14,846 nucleotides of DNA from CAZDHT01 sp964505325. Its GTDB lineage: Bacteria > Planctomycetota > PUPC01. The stretch covers positions 1 through 14,846 of the forward strand of contig CAZDHT010000117.1 of the NCBI GenBank assembly GCA_964505325.1, read 5' to 3'. The notes under the pieces are model-generated. The model saw nothing but the letters and a program-made list of their open reading frames with translations, did no database searches and had not been told where the DNA came from. Position 1 is the first letter of the stretch; each line of letters begins with the position of its first letter. Made by a program: the position numbers and the translations under genes. Below, in pieces: positions 5,307 through 11,597 of the stretch.

Positions 5307-7898
5307 ATGCCGCATCGCCAGATGATCATCGCCGCCATAGCTCTGTGCATCCTCGCCCCCGCGCTTGGGGCCGCCGAGCCGCAGGGCGTCGAACTCATCA
5401 ACAGCCGGATCCACTGGCGTTACTGCATGGTCCGGAAGACGGAACAGGTGCGGCTGAAGTCCGGCGAGGTCCAGGCCGTCCGCTTCGTCGGACGACAGCG
5501 CACGATGCAGAAGGTCGAGCCGAGCCGATCCGCACTCCCGCCTGACAACTGGCGCGAGCCGGACTTCGACGACGCCAAGTGGCCGCGCCGCCGCCTGCCC
5601 GTGATGAGCACGCGCGGACGCATCCATTCGCTGATGTGCGCCCGGGCCCAGTTCCGCGTCGGCGACCCGGCCAGGATCGGCGGCCTGACGCTTGCCATCT
5701 CCTATCGCGGCGGAGTCGTCGCCCATCTCAACGGCAAGGAGCTGACCCGAGCGCACATGCCGAAAGGCAAGATCGACGCCGACACGCCGTCGGCCGACTA
5801 CACCAAAGACGCCTACCTCGATCCCGACGGCTTCCTGCTGCGGCTCGGCTGGGGAGACACCGGCAAGTACCGCGACCGCTTCGCAGGGCGCGACCGGCAT
5901 CTCAAGGCGTTCACCGTCCCCGCGGCCACGCTCCGCAAGGGCGTCAACACCCTGGCCCTCGAACTCCACCGGCCGGCGACCGACATCATCCTGCACACGG
6001 GCAAGGCACGGAAGTACAACCCTCGGCAATGGTGCCCGTGGGCGACTCTCGGCCTGAAGGCCGTTACCCTCTCGGCCGGACCCGGCGCCGAGGGCCTGTG
6101 GAGACAGAGCAGGCTGCTCCACGTCGCCAATGTGTCGCCCTTTCTGCGCCTCTTCCGCGATGACGAGGGTGATCCGTGCCGGGACCTGCGGCTGGTCCGC
6201 ATCCGCGGGACGCGGAACGGGGCCTTTTCGGCTCAGGTGCTGGTCAGCTCCGCCGCGCCGATCAAGAACCTGAAGGCGGCGCCCGCCATCGAACTCAAGG
6301 GCCCGGGCGGCGCGACCATCCCGTCCGAGAACGTCCAAATCCGCTACTTGAGGCCCGATGGCCCGGCGCTGGGCCGCCGCGGCGTCGGCACGTTCGAGGG
6401 CCTGGCGCCGTCGCCGCCCGAGACCATCTCCGTCGCGAAGGGCGCGGCGCGCGCCGCCCAGCCGGTCTGGATCACCGTTCACGTGCCCAAGGATGCGGCG
6501 CCCGGCGACTACAAGGGCTCGATCCGCATCATCGCCGACGACACCGACCCGGCCGACGCGGCGCTCGAGCTTTCCGTCGCCGACTGGACGCTGAACGATC
6601 CGAAGGACTGGGCGTCGTGGTTCGGCCTGGTCCAATCGCCCGAGTCGCTGGCGATGCACTACAAGGTGCCGATGTGGTCCGAGAAGCACTGGGCGCTGAT
6701 CGGCCACTCCTTCGAGCTGATGGCACAACTCGGGGCGCGGATCATCTACGTCCCGCTCATCCGCGAGAGCTGCTTCGGGAACGAACACTCGATGATCCGA
6801 TGGATTCGAAAGGGCCCTCGACAGGGCTCGGGACAGGGCGACGGCTGGGACCACGACTTCAGCATCTTCGAGAGGTACGTCGACACGGCGTTCAAGCGCC
6901 TCAAGAAACTCGACGTGATCTGCATCCATAGCTGGGGCCGGAGCAGCGGCGGCGCCTACTTCGCCATGGCGAAGTACAAACAGAAGAAGGGCAAGCCGTT
7001 CCGGTTCAGCGTCGTCGACCCGAAGACCGGGGCGCTCACGGCCGCCGAGGGCCCGTTGTGGACGGACAAGGACGCCGTCGCGTTCTTCAAGCCGGTCTTC
7101 GACGGCATCCGCGAGCGGCTTCGGAAGCGCGGCCTCGACAAGACCATGATGGTCGGCATCGGCCACGACGTGGTCCCCAGCCAGGCGTGCGTCGACGTGC
7201 TCCGGGCGGCGTCCGGCGGCGCGAAGTGGGTGATGCACTGCCACCCGCGGCGCTGGACCTGCCGCAACCAGCCCATCGGCTACCTCGCGCACGTGTGGGG
7301 GTCGCCCGTGCCGACACTCGACCCCAAGCGCCGCCGCTACGGCTGGAAGGAAAAACACATCTACGCGACGTTCCCGCGCTACGGCAGCGGCACCGTCGGC
7401 AAGTTGTACGAGCTCTCGCCGCCAGCCCAGTACCGCGTGGCACTCGAATCGGCGATGTGCGCCGGCATGCAGGGCTACGGCTGGATCGGCGCCGATTTCT
7501 GGCCCGTCATCAAGGGCAAGCACAGCCGATACCGCGTCCCGTTCGACCGCTACCCCGACTACGACCGGCGCGGCAACCTGGGCATCTCGCACGCGTTCGT
7601 CCACATCCTCAAGGCGGGGGCGGACGGCCCGGTCGCGTCCATCCGGCTGGAGATGGTCCGCGAGGGCGCCCAGGAGACGGAGGCCCGTGTCTTCATCGAG
7701 CGGGCGCTGCACGACCCGGCAAAGAAGGCCAAGCTCGGGGCGGACCTCGCTACCCGCTGCCAGAAGCTCCTCGACGACCGCATCCGCACCATCCTCCGCG
7801 CCCGATCATACTGGGACATGCTCGTCTGGATCGACTGGGAGAAGCAGACGGGCGAGCTCTACGCCCTCGCCGCGGAAGTGGCGGCGAAGCCGAGGTAG
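5307..7898 (+). CDS. Secreted GH123/DUF4091-like putative glycoside hydrolase
   Basis: This protein has 863 residues from ATG 5307. Its N-terminus is a type I Sec signal (hydrophobic IIAAIALCILAPALGAA, likely cut before EPQ), so it should be released into the periplasm or outside. Residues about 40-225 look like a beta-galactosidase-type jelly roll (NWREPDFDDAKWP, then VAHLNGKEL, then GVNTLALELHR). Residues about 285-425 look like a beta-sandwich (RNGAFSAQVLVSS, then PGDYKGSI). The part from W427 resembles, from memory, the barrel of the GH123/DUF4091-DUF6067 group (WFGLVQSPESLA, LIGHSFELMAQLGARIIYVP). That group includes beta-N-acetylgalactosaminidases, but I could not place the catalytic pair, so substrate and activity are open. 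It is the third gene of an apparent operon. A short repeat-derived insertion interrupts the barrel at nucleotides 6812-6839. Confidence 0.85.
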   Translation: MPHRQMIIAAIALCILAPALGAAEPQGVELINSRIHWRYCMVRKTEQVRLKSGEVQAVRFVGRQRTMQKVEPSRSALPPDNWREPDFDDAKWPRRRLPVMSTRGRIHSLMCARAQFRVGDPARIGGLTLAISYRGGVVAHLNGKELTRAHMPKGKIDADTPSADYTKDAYLDPDGFLLRLGWGDTGKYRDRFAGRDRHLKAFTVPAATLRKGVNTLALELHRPATDIILHTGKARKYNPRQWCPWATLGLKAVTLSAGPGAEGLWRQSRLLHVANVSPFLRLFRDDEGDPCRDLRLVRIRGTRNGAFSAQVLVSSAAPIKNLKAAPAIELKGPGGATIPSENVQIRYLRPDGPALGRRGVGTFEGLAPSPPETISVAKGAARAAQPVWITVHVPKDAAPGDYKGSIRIIADDTDPADAALELSVADWTLNDPKDWASWFGLVQSPESLAMHYKVPMWSEKHWALIGHSFELMAQLGARIIYVPLIRESCFGNEHSMIRWIRKGPRQGSGQGDGWDHDFSIFERYVDTAFKRLKKLDVICIHSWGRSSGGAYFAMAKYKQKKGKPFRFSVVDPKTGALTAAEGPLWTDKDAVAFFKPVFDGIRERLRKRGLDKTMMVGIGHDVVPSQACVDVLRAASGGAKWVMHCHPRRWTCRNQPIGYLAHVWGSPVPTLDPKRRRYGWKEKHIYATFPRYGSGTVGKLYELSPPAQYRVALESAMCAGMQGYGWIGADFWPVIKGKHSRYRVPFDRYPDYDRRGNLGISHAFVHILKAGADGPVASIRLEMVREGAQETEARVFIERALHDPAKKAKLGADLATRCQKLLDDRIRTILRARSYWDMLVWIDWEKQTGELYALAAEVAAKPR

Positions 7899-7974
7899 CA
7901 GCGTCGCGGCCTGCGGCTCGGAGTACATATTTCCAGCCCGGGCTGTCAAAGCGCTTGTTCGGGCAGCTCTTGAG

Positions 7975-8034
7975 GTGGCACGGGCATCCTGCCCGTGTTC
8001 CGTGTTTCCGACACGGCCAAGATGGCCGTGCCAC
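7975..8034. repeat. 60-bp multi-hairpin palindromic repeat
   Basis: The outer arms GTGGCACGG (7975-7983) and CCGTGCCAC (8026-8034) pair over the whole element. Inside are two compact hairpins, CACGGGCA/TGCCCGTG with a TCC loop (7979-7997) and CACGGCCA/TGGCCGTG with an AGA loop (8012-8030). Between them is a third, CCGTGT/ACACGG (8000-8016). It can switch between one long arm and several short ones. It stands 76 bases after the operon's last stop and may protect or end that transcript, but no T-tract follows. I recall similar GGCACGGGCAT repeats in planctomycete-type genomes; this needs a search. The rest of 7899-8152 holds only the promoter of the next gene. Confidence 0.7.
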
Positions 8035-8117
8035 GGTTTGTAAACGGTGACGGGCTTGAACAGGGACGGGCGGATTTCCCCGCGTTCAGCGTATCCACTC
8101 TCCGGCTCGCCACGCTA

Positions 8118-8146
8118 TTGCAGAAGTGCGCGGGCTCTCGTAGTAT
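8118..8146 (+). promoter_or_regulatory. Promoter candidate for the HicB-like gene
   Basis: TTGCAG (8118-8123) and TAGTAT (8141-8146) are separated by 17 bases. The expected transcription start falls at about 8153, which is the GTG start codon itself or six bases before the alternative ATG at 8159. No Shine-Dalgarno sequence precedes either codon, so the message may be leaderless. Confidence 0.45.
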
Positions 8147-8152
8147 ACGTGC

Positions 8153-8371
8153 GTGGACATGACCAAGTACGAAGTGATCATCTACTGGAGCCAGGACGAC
8201 AACGCGTACATCGCGGAAGTCCCCGAGCTGCCCGGGTGCATGGCGCACGGCAGCAGCCGTGAGGCGGCGCTCGCCAGCGCCGAAGAGGCGATCGATCTGT
8301 GGATCAAGACGGCGCAGGAATTCGGCGACCCCGTCCCTGAACCCAAAGGACGGCGCCTTGTCTTCGCTTGA
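8153..8371 (+). CDS. HicB-like small protein (orphan antitoxin family)
   Basis: This 72-residue protein matches the HicB/UPF0150 fold throughout: YEVIIYWSQDDNAYIAEVPE, then LPGCMAHGSSREAALASAEE, then AIDLWI. In HicAB systems HicB neutralises the HicA mRNA-cutting toxin and usually carries a C-terminal DNA-binding helix domain. Here the protein ends right after the HicB fold, so no DNA-binding domain is present, and no HicA-like frame of about 60 residues with the usual histidine motif appears on either side. It may be a solitary HicB of the kind common in chromosomes, an antitoxin serving a distant toxin, or the leftover of a lost pair. Translation starts at GTG 8153 (MDMTK) or ATG 8159 (MTK), and neither has a clear ribosome site. 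The family assignment is confident; an antitoxin function is not. Confidence 0.85.
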   Translation: MDMTKYEVIIYWSQDDNAYIAEVPELPGCMAHGSSREAALASAEEAIDLWIKTAQEFGDPVPEPKGRRLVFA

Positions 8372-8455
8372 GATGCGCCGGAGCCACCCGCCCCACTGAA
8401 GCAACGGGCCAATGAGCACCGCAGCGAAGGGCTACAACGTCGTCGTCATCATCTC

Positions 8456-8500
8456 TATCAGTGTGCCTGTCACACTATCTATCAGTGTGCCTGTCACACT
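8456..8500 (+). repeat. Two tandem REP-like motifs, forward orientation
   Basis: The 21-base sequence at 8456-8476 recurs exactly at 8480-8500, with a 24-base period. Each copy contains AGTGTGCCTGTCACACT, which folds as a 6-bp stem (AGTGTG/CACACT) with a five-base loop. The same motif appears reverse-complemented at 8868-8936. Two copies with no variable spacers rule out a CRISPR array. Confidence 0.85.
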
Positions 8501-8850
8501 GCTCTACCATAAGTCACGGCGGTAGATGACCTTACAGCGGCCATTGGCATTTCGGCCTGTAGGAAGCCACGTTCCGCACCCCTGCTTCGCAGCGCCACAA
8601 CGCCAGGCGAGCCCGGATTCTTCTCCGTTCGGCCCGTTCGGGCCGGAACTTCAGCCGCGCGGAAATGGCGACGAGGACACCGGAGAGCCGGTTCTGCGGC
8701 CATCAAGTCCTCGGTGATGACAACACAGGGATGCAGGATTCTCGTCCGCTCCACTTGGCAGCCTCAGCAACCGCGCGGTTCCCGTCCGCCTAAGACAGTG
8801 TCGAAAGAGCGCGCGAAATGACATGTCACGCCGTAACCGACACTGTTACC

Positions 8851-8940
8851 GGAGGTTACAGTTCATCAGTGTGACAGGCACACTGCTCGGGCACACTGCT
8901 CGGGAGGTTACAGTTCATCAGTGTGACAGGCACACTGCTC
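8851..8940 (-). repeat. 52-bp tandem repeat carrying inverted REP-like motifs
   Basis: The unit 8851-8902 is followed by an identical partial second copy covering its first 38 bases (8903-8940). Each carries AGTGTGACAGGCACACT (8868-8884 and 8920-8936), the reverse complement of the motif at 8456-8500. Within the unit a shorter echo, CACACTGCTCGGG, also repeats, which suggests stepwise slippage growth. The array runs straight into the sulfatase remnant. Confidence 0.85.
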
Positions 8941-8946
8941 CACTGC

Positions 8947-9147
8947 TCGATCCGCACGCCGGAATGGAAGTACGTCCATTCCGAGAGCGGCGTGCAGCAG
9001 CTCTATGACGTCCGCAGCGATCCGCTCGAGGTGAACAACCTGGCCGACGACCCCGCCCACGCCGACGTGTGCCGGCGGCTGGACGAGCGCGTGATGGACG
9101 GCTGGGAGATCCCGCCCGCCGACCTGATCACCAAGCCGGCGTCGTAG
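8947..9147 (+). pseudogene. C-terminal remnant of a sulfatase
   Basis: The frame from 8947 reads SIRTPEWKYV, then a short turn, LYDVRSDPLEVNNLADDP and a final helix ending DGW. This is the standard end of an arylsulfatase-type enzyme, where a strand-rich C-terminal subdomain leads into LYDLxxDPxExxNL. Such enzymes normally have about 450-550 residues. Here about 66 remain, and the catalytic N-terminal part with the C/S-x-P-x-R modification motif is absent. Upstream the frame continues only into the 52-bp repeat, with a chance GTG at 8923 and no ribosome site, so the fragment is almost certainly not expressed as an enzyme. The intact gene was probably lost by deletion or rearrangement at the repeat array. 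It runs toward the minus-strand gene and ends 20 bases from it. Confidence 0.75.
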
Positions 9148-9167
9148 AGGCGATCACGAGAAGGCCC

Positions 9168-11357
9168 TCATCGCCTCACCCGCAGGATGAGCGCCTCGCG
9201 CGCCTGGATCGTCAGCGCACCGATGAGAACACGGCCGGGATTGGGCGGCGAGCGGAAAAACCGGGACTCGATCAGCTCATGCACCCTCAACGGCCGGTTG
9301 TCGGGCTGCCACCCCAGCGCTGCCAGGTCGACGCGGATCGCCGCGTGCACCGGCCGGTCGCTGTCGTTATACAGGGTCAGGTACGCGGTGTTCTTCGAGC
9401 GCGCGTTCCCGCCGAAGCGCTCGATCAAGACGTTCTCCGCACCGGCCGTGGCGTGGGTGACCGGCTCCCAACCCGCTTCGGCGGCGGCTTTGAGCGGCGG
9501 CATATACTTTTTATATAGTTTGCGCTGGCTCTCCTTCACCCCCGCGACGCCGGGGAAGATGCCGAACAACACGCCGCGCCGGATGCCCGCCTCGCTGGTC
9601 TGGCCGCCCTTGTAGAAGCTCACCGGCTTCTGGTGCGCCGAGCAGCGCAGCATCGACAGCTCCTCGAAGCCGTACCGCTTCGTGTGGTCGAGCATGCTCT
9701 CGACGCCGAATGCGTCGACGTACGGCGCCGCGTAGAATATCTCCTTCATCCGCGTGTTGACGTACACCATCCCGCCGGCCTTGTGGATCTTCTCGCTGAA
9801 ATACTTCGCGAACTCGATGTCCTGGAACAGGATCAGCGCGCCGAGCCGCCCGTCGCGCGGCGAGTAGACCAGCGGATAGTCGGCGGTCGCGAAGTGCTCG
9901 CGGCGGAAGTTGAGCCACCGGACCAGCGTCCAACTGGTCAGCGAGTCCCAACTGATCCCGTGCGGATCCGTTCGGCCCCGGTCTTTCCACTTGAAGAAGT
10001 AACGGAACTGCCACTCCTCGGCGATCTGGGCGCGGTTGGGCTTCGGCAGCTCGGGGTCCATGTTCATCGCGATCTGCGAGCAGCCGTACGACCAGCTCAG
10101 CCCGCGCAGCATGGTGAGGTCCTCGTTGCCGTCGTTCTTCATCTCGCCGTAGTGAATGCAGTGCGAGTTGACCGCCGCCTGTGCGGCGAGGCGCGGCGGG
10201 CAGTGGCAGAGCTGGTTCGTCCCCTCCTTGATGGGAAGGTTCCCGGCCGCCTGCTGCTTGATCTCCTCGAGTTCCTGCGCCGCCGTCTGCTTGCGGATGG
10301 GGTATTGGCCCTTCTCGTCCTTCTTCGCGGTGTAGTCGCGCTGGTCGTGCCACCAGCCCCACGGCTCACGGTGGTGGAAGACGTAACACCCGATCGTCCG
10401 CATCATCGCAGCGCGGGAGTCGTATAGCTTGCCGTCGCGCCACTGCACATCGGCCAACGCAAACTGGAGCGCGAAGTCCTCGGGGCGTTTGCCCCTCCAT
10501 TCATCGGTGAAGTGGGGGAGCTCGCCCCAGTTGCCGTGCTTCGCGCAGCGGCTCTGGAACAGTTCGGGGAAGAACGCGTAGTATTTCGCCGCTGCATCGC
10601 GGATGCCCCACTTCGGATCGACCGCGTAGATGATGAATCGAAACGAGGCGCGCTGCGGGAACTTCTTCGTGGCGGGCGTCAGGCCGACGTGAAACTCGAT
10701 GACGTAGCCGGCCGGCGTCGCCTTCATCACGACCAGTCGCGGTGCGTGCAGTGGAAACGCCATCGCCACCGCGCCGTCGCCGAAGTTGAGCGCCGTGAAC
10801 GCGCAGTTCGAGTGCCGCAGCGCGTTCCAGCGGCCGACGTGGCGGGTCCCCTCGTAGCCGCGCGGCGCTTCGTCCTTCCCGGTCAGGCGATAATGCTCGC
10901 GCAACGTGTTCTCGAACGTCGCCCCGGCGGTCTTCACCGGCAGCGTGAACGACACGATCAGCGCCCGGTCGCGGCCCGTCGTGTCAATGATCTCCCCGGT
11001 CACCTCGACGTACTTCGCGCGGCCAGTCACCCTGATGGGAAGCTTGAGCCGCGCTGCTTTGCTCTCGAGGTCCGCGTGCAGCGAGCCATCCTTCATCACT
11101 GCACTTCCACGGACCCACCCGTAGTGCGTTCTCTTCCGGCCGGGCAGGACCTCGACCACACGGAATCCGCCCCGCCCCGTGACCGCCAGCTCCTTGCCCC
11201 GGACTGCCACGCCCATCACTCCGCCTCTGTCATCGAACGCGAGCCGCAGGCCGCCGGAGACGATGGCGGGCCCCGCCGAACTACGGCACGCCGGCAGCAG
11301 ACACGATAACAGAAGCACCAGCCCGGCGCCGGCGGCATCACAGACTCTCCGCGCCAT
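9168..11357 (-). CDS. Large lipoprotein of unknown family, possible carbohydrate-active enzyme
   Basis: This protein has 729 residues from the ATG at 11357-11355, which has AAAGGG upstream; an upstream TTG (11381) would add eight residues. MARR, a hydrophobic stretch and LPAC with C24 form a clear lipoprotein signal. Residues about 30-260 are strand-rich and look like a beta-sandwich (GLRLAFDDRGGVMGVAVRGK, YVEVTGEIIDT). The middle, about 270-600, is mixed alpha/beta and rich in aromatic residues (REPWGWWHDQRD, HGISWDSLTSW with D471, VYVNTRMKEIFY, DAFGVESMLDH), and could be a TIM barrel. The last 110 residues are strand-rich again (TAYLTLYNDSDRP). This layout is usual for glycoside hydrolases, but I do not recognise the family and name no catalytic residues. 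It is divergent from the methyltransferase/propeller gene and shares its upstream region. Confidence 0.85.
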   Translation of the reverse strand: MARRVCDAAGAGLVLLLSCLLPACRSSAGPAIVSGGLRLAFDDRGGVMGVAVRGKELAVTGRGGFRVVEVLPGRKRTHYGWVRGSAVMKDGSLHADLESKAARLKLPIRVTGRAKYVEVTGEIIDTTGRDRALIVSFTLPVKTAGATFENTLREHYRLTGKDEAPRGYEGTRHVGRWNALRHSNCAFTALNFGDGAVAMAFPLHAPRLVVMKATPAGYVIEFHVGLTPATKKFPQRASFRFIIYAVDPKWGIRDAAAKYYAFFPELFQSRCAKHGNWGELPHFTDEWRGKRPEDFALQFALADVQWRDGKLYDSRAAMMRTIGCYVFHHREPWGWWHDQRDYTAKKDEKGQYPIRKQTAAQELEEIKQQAAGNLPIKEGTNQLCHCPPRLAAQAAVNSHCIHYGEMKNDGNEDLTMLRGLSWSYGCSQIAMNMDPELPKPNRAQIAEEWQFRYFFKWKDRGRTDPHGISWDSLTSWTLVRWLNFRREHFATADYPLVYSPRDGRLGALILFQDIEFAKYFSEKIHKAGGMVYVNTRMKEIFYAAPYVDAFGVESMLDHTKRYGFEELSMLRCSAHQKPVSFYKGGQTSEAGIRRGVLFGIFPGVAGVKESQRKLYKKYMPPLKAAAEAGWEPVTHATAGAENVLIERFGGNARSKNTAYLTLYNDSDRPVHAAIRVDLAALGWQPDNRPLRVHELIESRFFRSPPNPGRVLIGALTIQAREALILRVRR

Positions 11358-11401
11358 GATCCAGCCCTTTCTTACAAGCAACGGAATCGAAATCCTGGCC
11401 C

Positions 11402-11430
11402 ATTGTCCATGCAGCCCCGGTCACCGTCAA
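11402..11430 (-). promoter_or_regulatory. Promoter candidate for the minus-strand lipoprotein gene
   Basis: Read on the minus strand, TTGACG (11430-11425) and GACAAT (11407-11402) are 17 bases apart, giving a good sigma-70-like match. The predicted transcript would start near 11395 and have a leader of about 38 bases before the ATG at 11357. Confidence 0.55.
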
Positions 11431-11450
11431 CGGAAAACGCGCTCGAAGGA

Positions 11451-11468
11451 CCGACCGGCGCCGACCGG
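11451..11468. promoter_or_regulatory. Direct repeat CCGACCGG x2, possible operator
   Basis: CCGACCGG occurs at 11451-11458 and again at 11461-11468. The 10-base period is close to one DNA turn, so two protein subunits could bind the same face. It lies between the two divergent promoters, nearer the minus-strand one. Spacing like this is typical of tandem-binding regulators. In such G+C-rich DNA it may also be chance. Confidence 0.3.
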
Positions 11469-11526
11469 ATCCGCTCCGCCGCGAGTGAGGCGGCGGGAGA
11501 CTTCGGACCATGTGCGCCCGGGGCAC

Positions 11527-11555
11527 TTCTCCGCAGTCTGGTTTCGGTGTATAAT
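11527..11555 (+). promoter_or_regulatory. Promoter candidate for the methyltransferase/propeller gene
   Basis: A perfect TATAAT lies at 11550-11555 with a weak upstream box, TTCTCC, at 11527-11532 (17-base spacer). The predicted start is near 11562, about 36 bases before ATG 11598. The ribosome site AAAGGAAAG (11584-11592) confirms that ATG over the upstream TTG at 11568. Confidence 0.55.
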
Positions 11556-11597
11556 GAACCCGCGTAGTTGTGGAATTCGCCCCAAAGGAAAGCCAAA

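Larger units (their letters stand above)
8372..8946. other. Gene-free REP-like cassette region
   Basis: No credible gene lies in these 575 bases; the reading frames present are short, overlapping and unlike known proteins. The stretch is bounded by two pairs of a 17-bp palindromic motif in opposite orientations (8456-8500 and 8868-8936), with about 370 bases of unexplained sequence between them. A small GTAAC/GTTAC inverted repeat lies at 8833-8849. The right edge passes directly into a truncated sulfatase reading frame. Confidence 0.6.

Noticed and set aside
5025..7712. Very long open frame (895 codons) on the minus strand
   Set aside because: It lies opposite two convincing plus-strand genes with signal peptides, ribosome sites and family motifs. 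Its protein is a biased R/A/D/V/L mix with no motifs, which is typical of antisense frames in G+C-rich DNA.
8153..8371. Complete HicAB toxin-antitoxin pair
   Set aside because: No HicA-like frame is found within several hundred bases on either strand.
8456..8500. Possible CRISPR array (24-bp period)
   Set aside because: There are only two copies with a three-base gap, no variable spacers and no cas genes. The inverted copies further on fit a REP-like motif instead.
8494..8754. 86-codon minus-strand frame between the REP-like motifs
   Set aside because: It overlaps the repeat motif, has no ribosome site and no recognisable similarity. The plus strand has an equally long frame, so it is probably chance.
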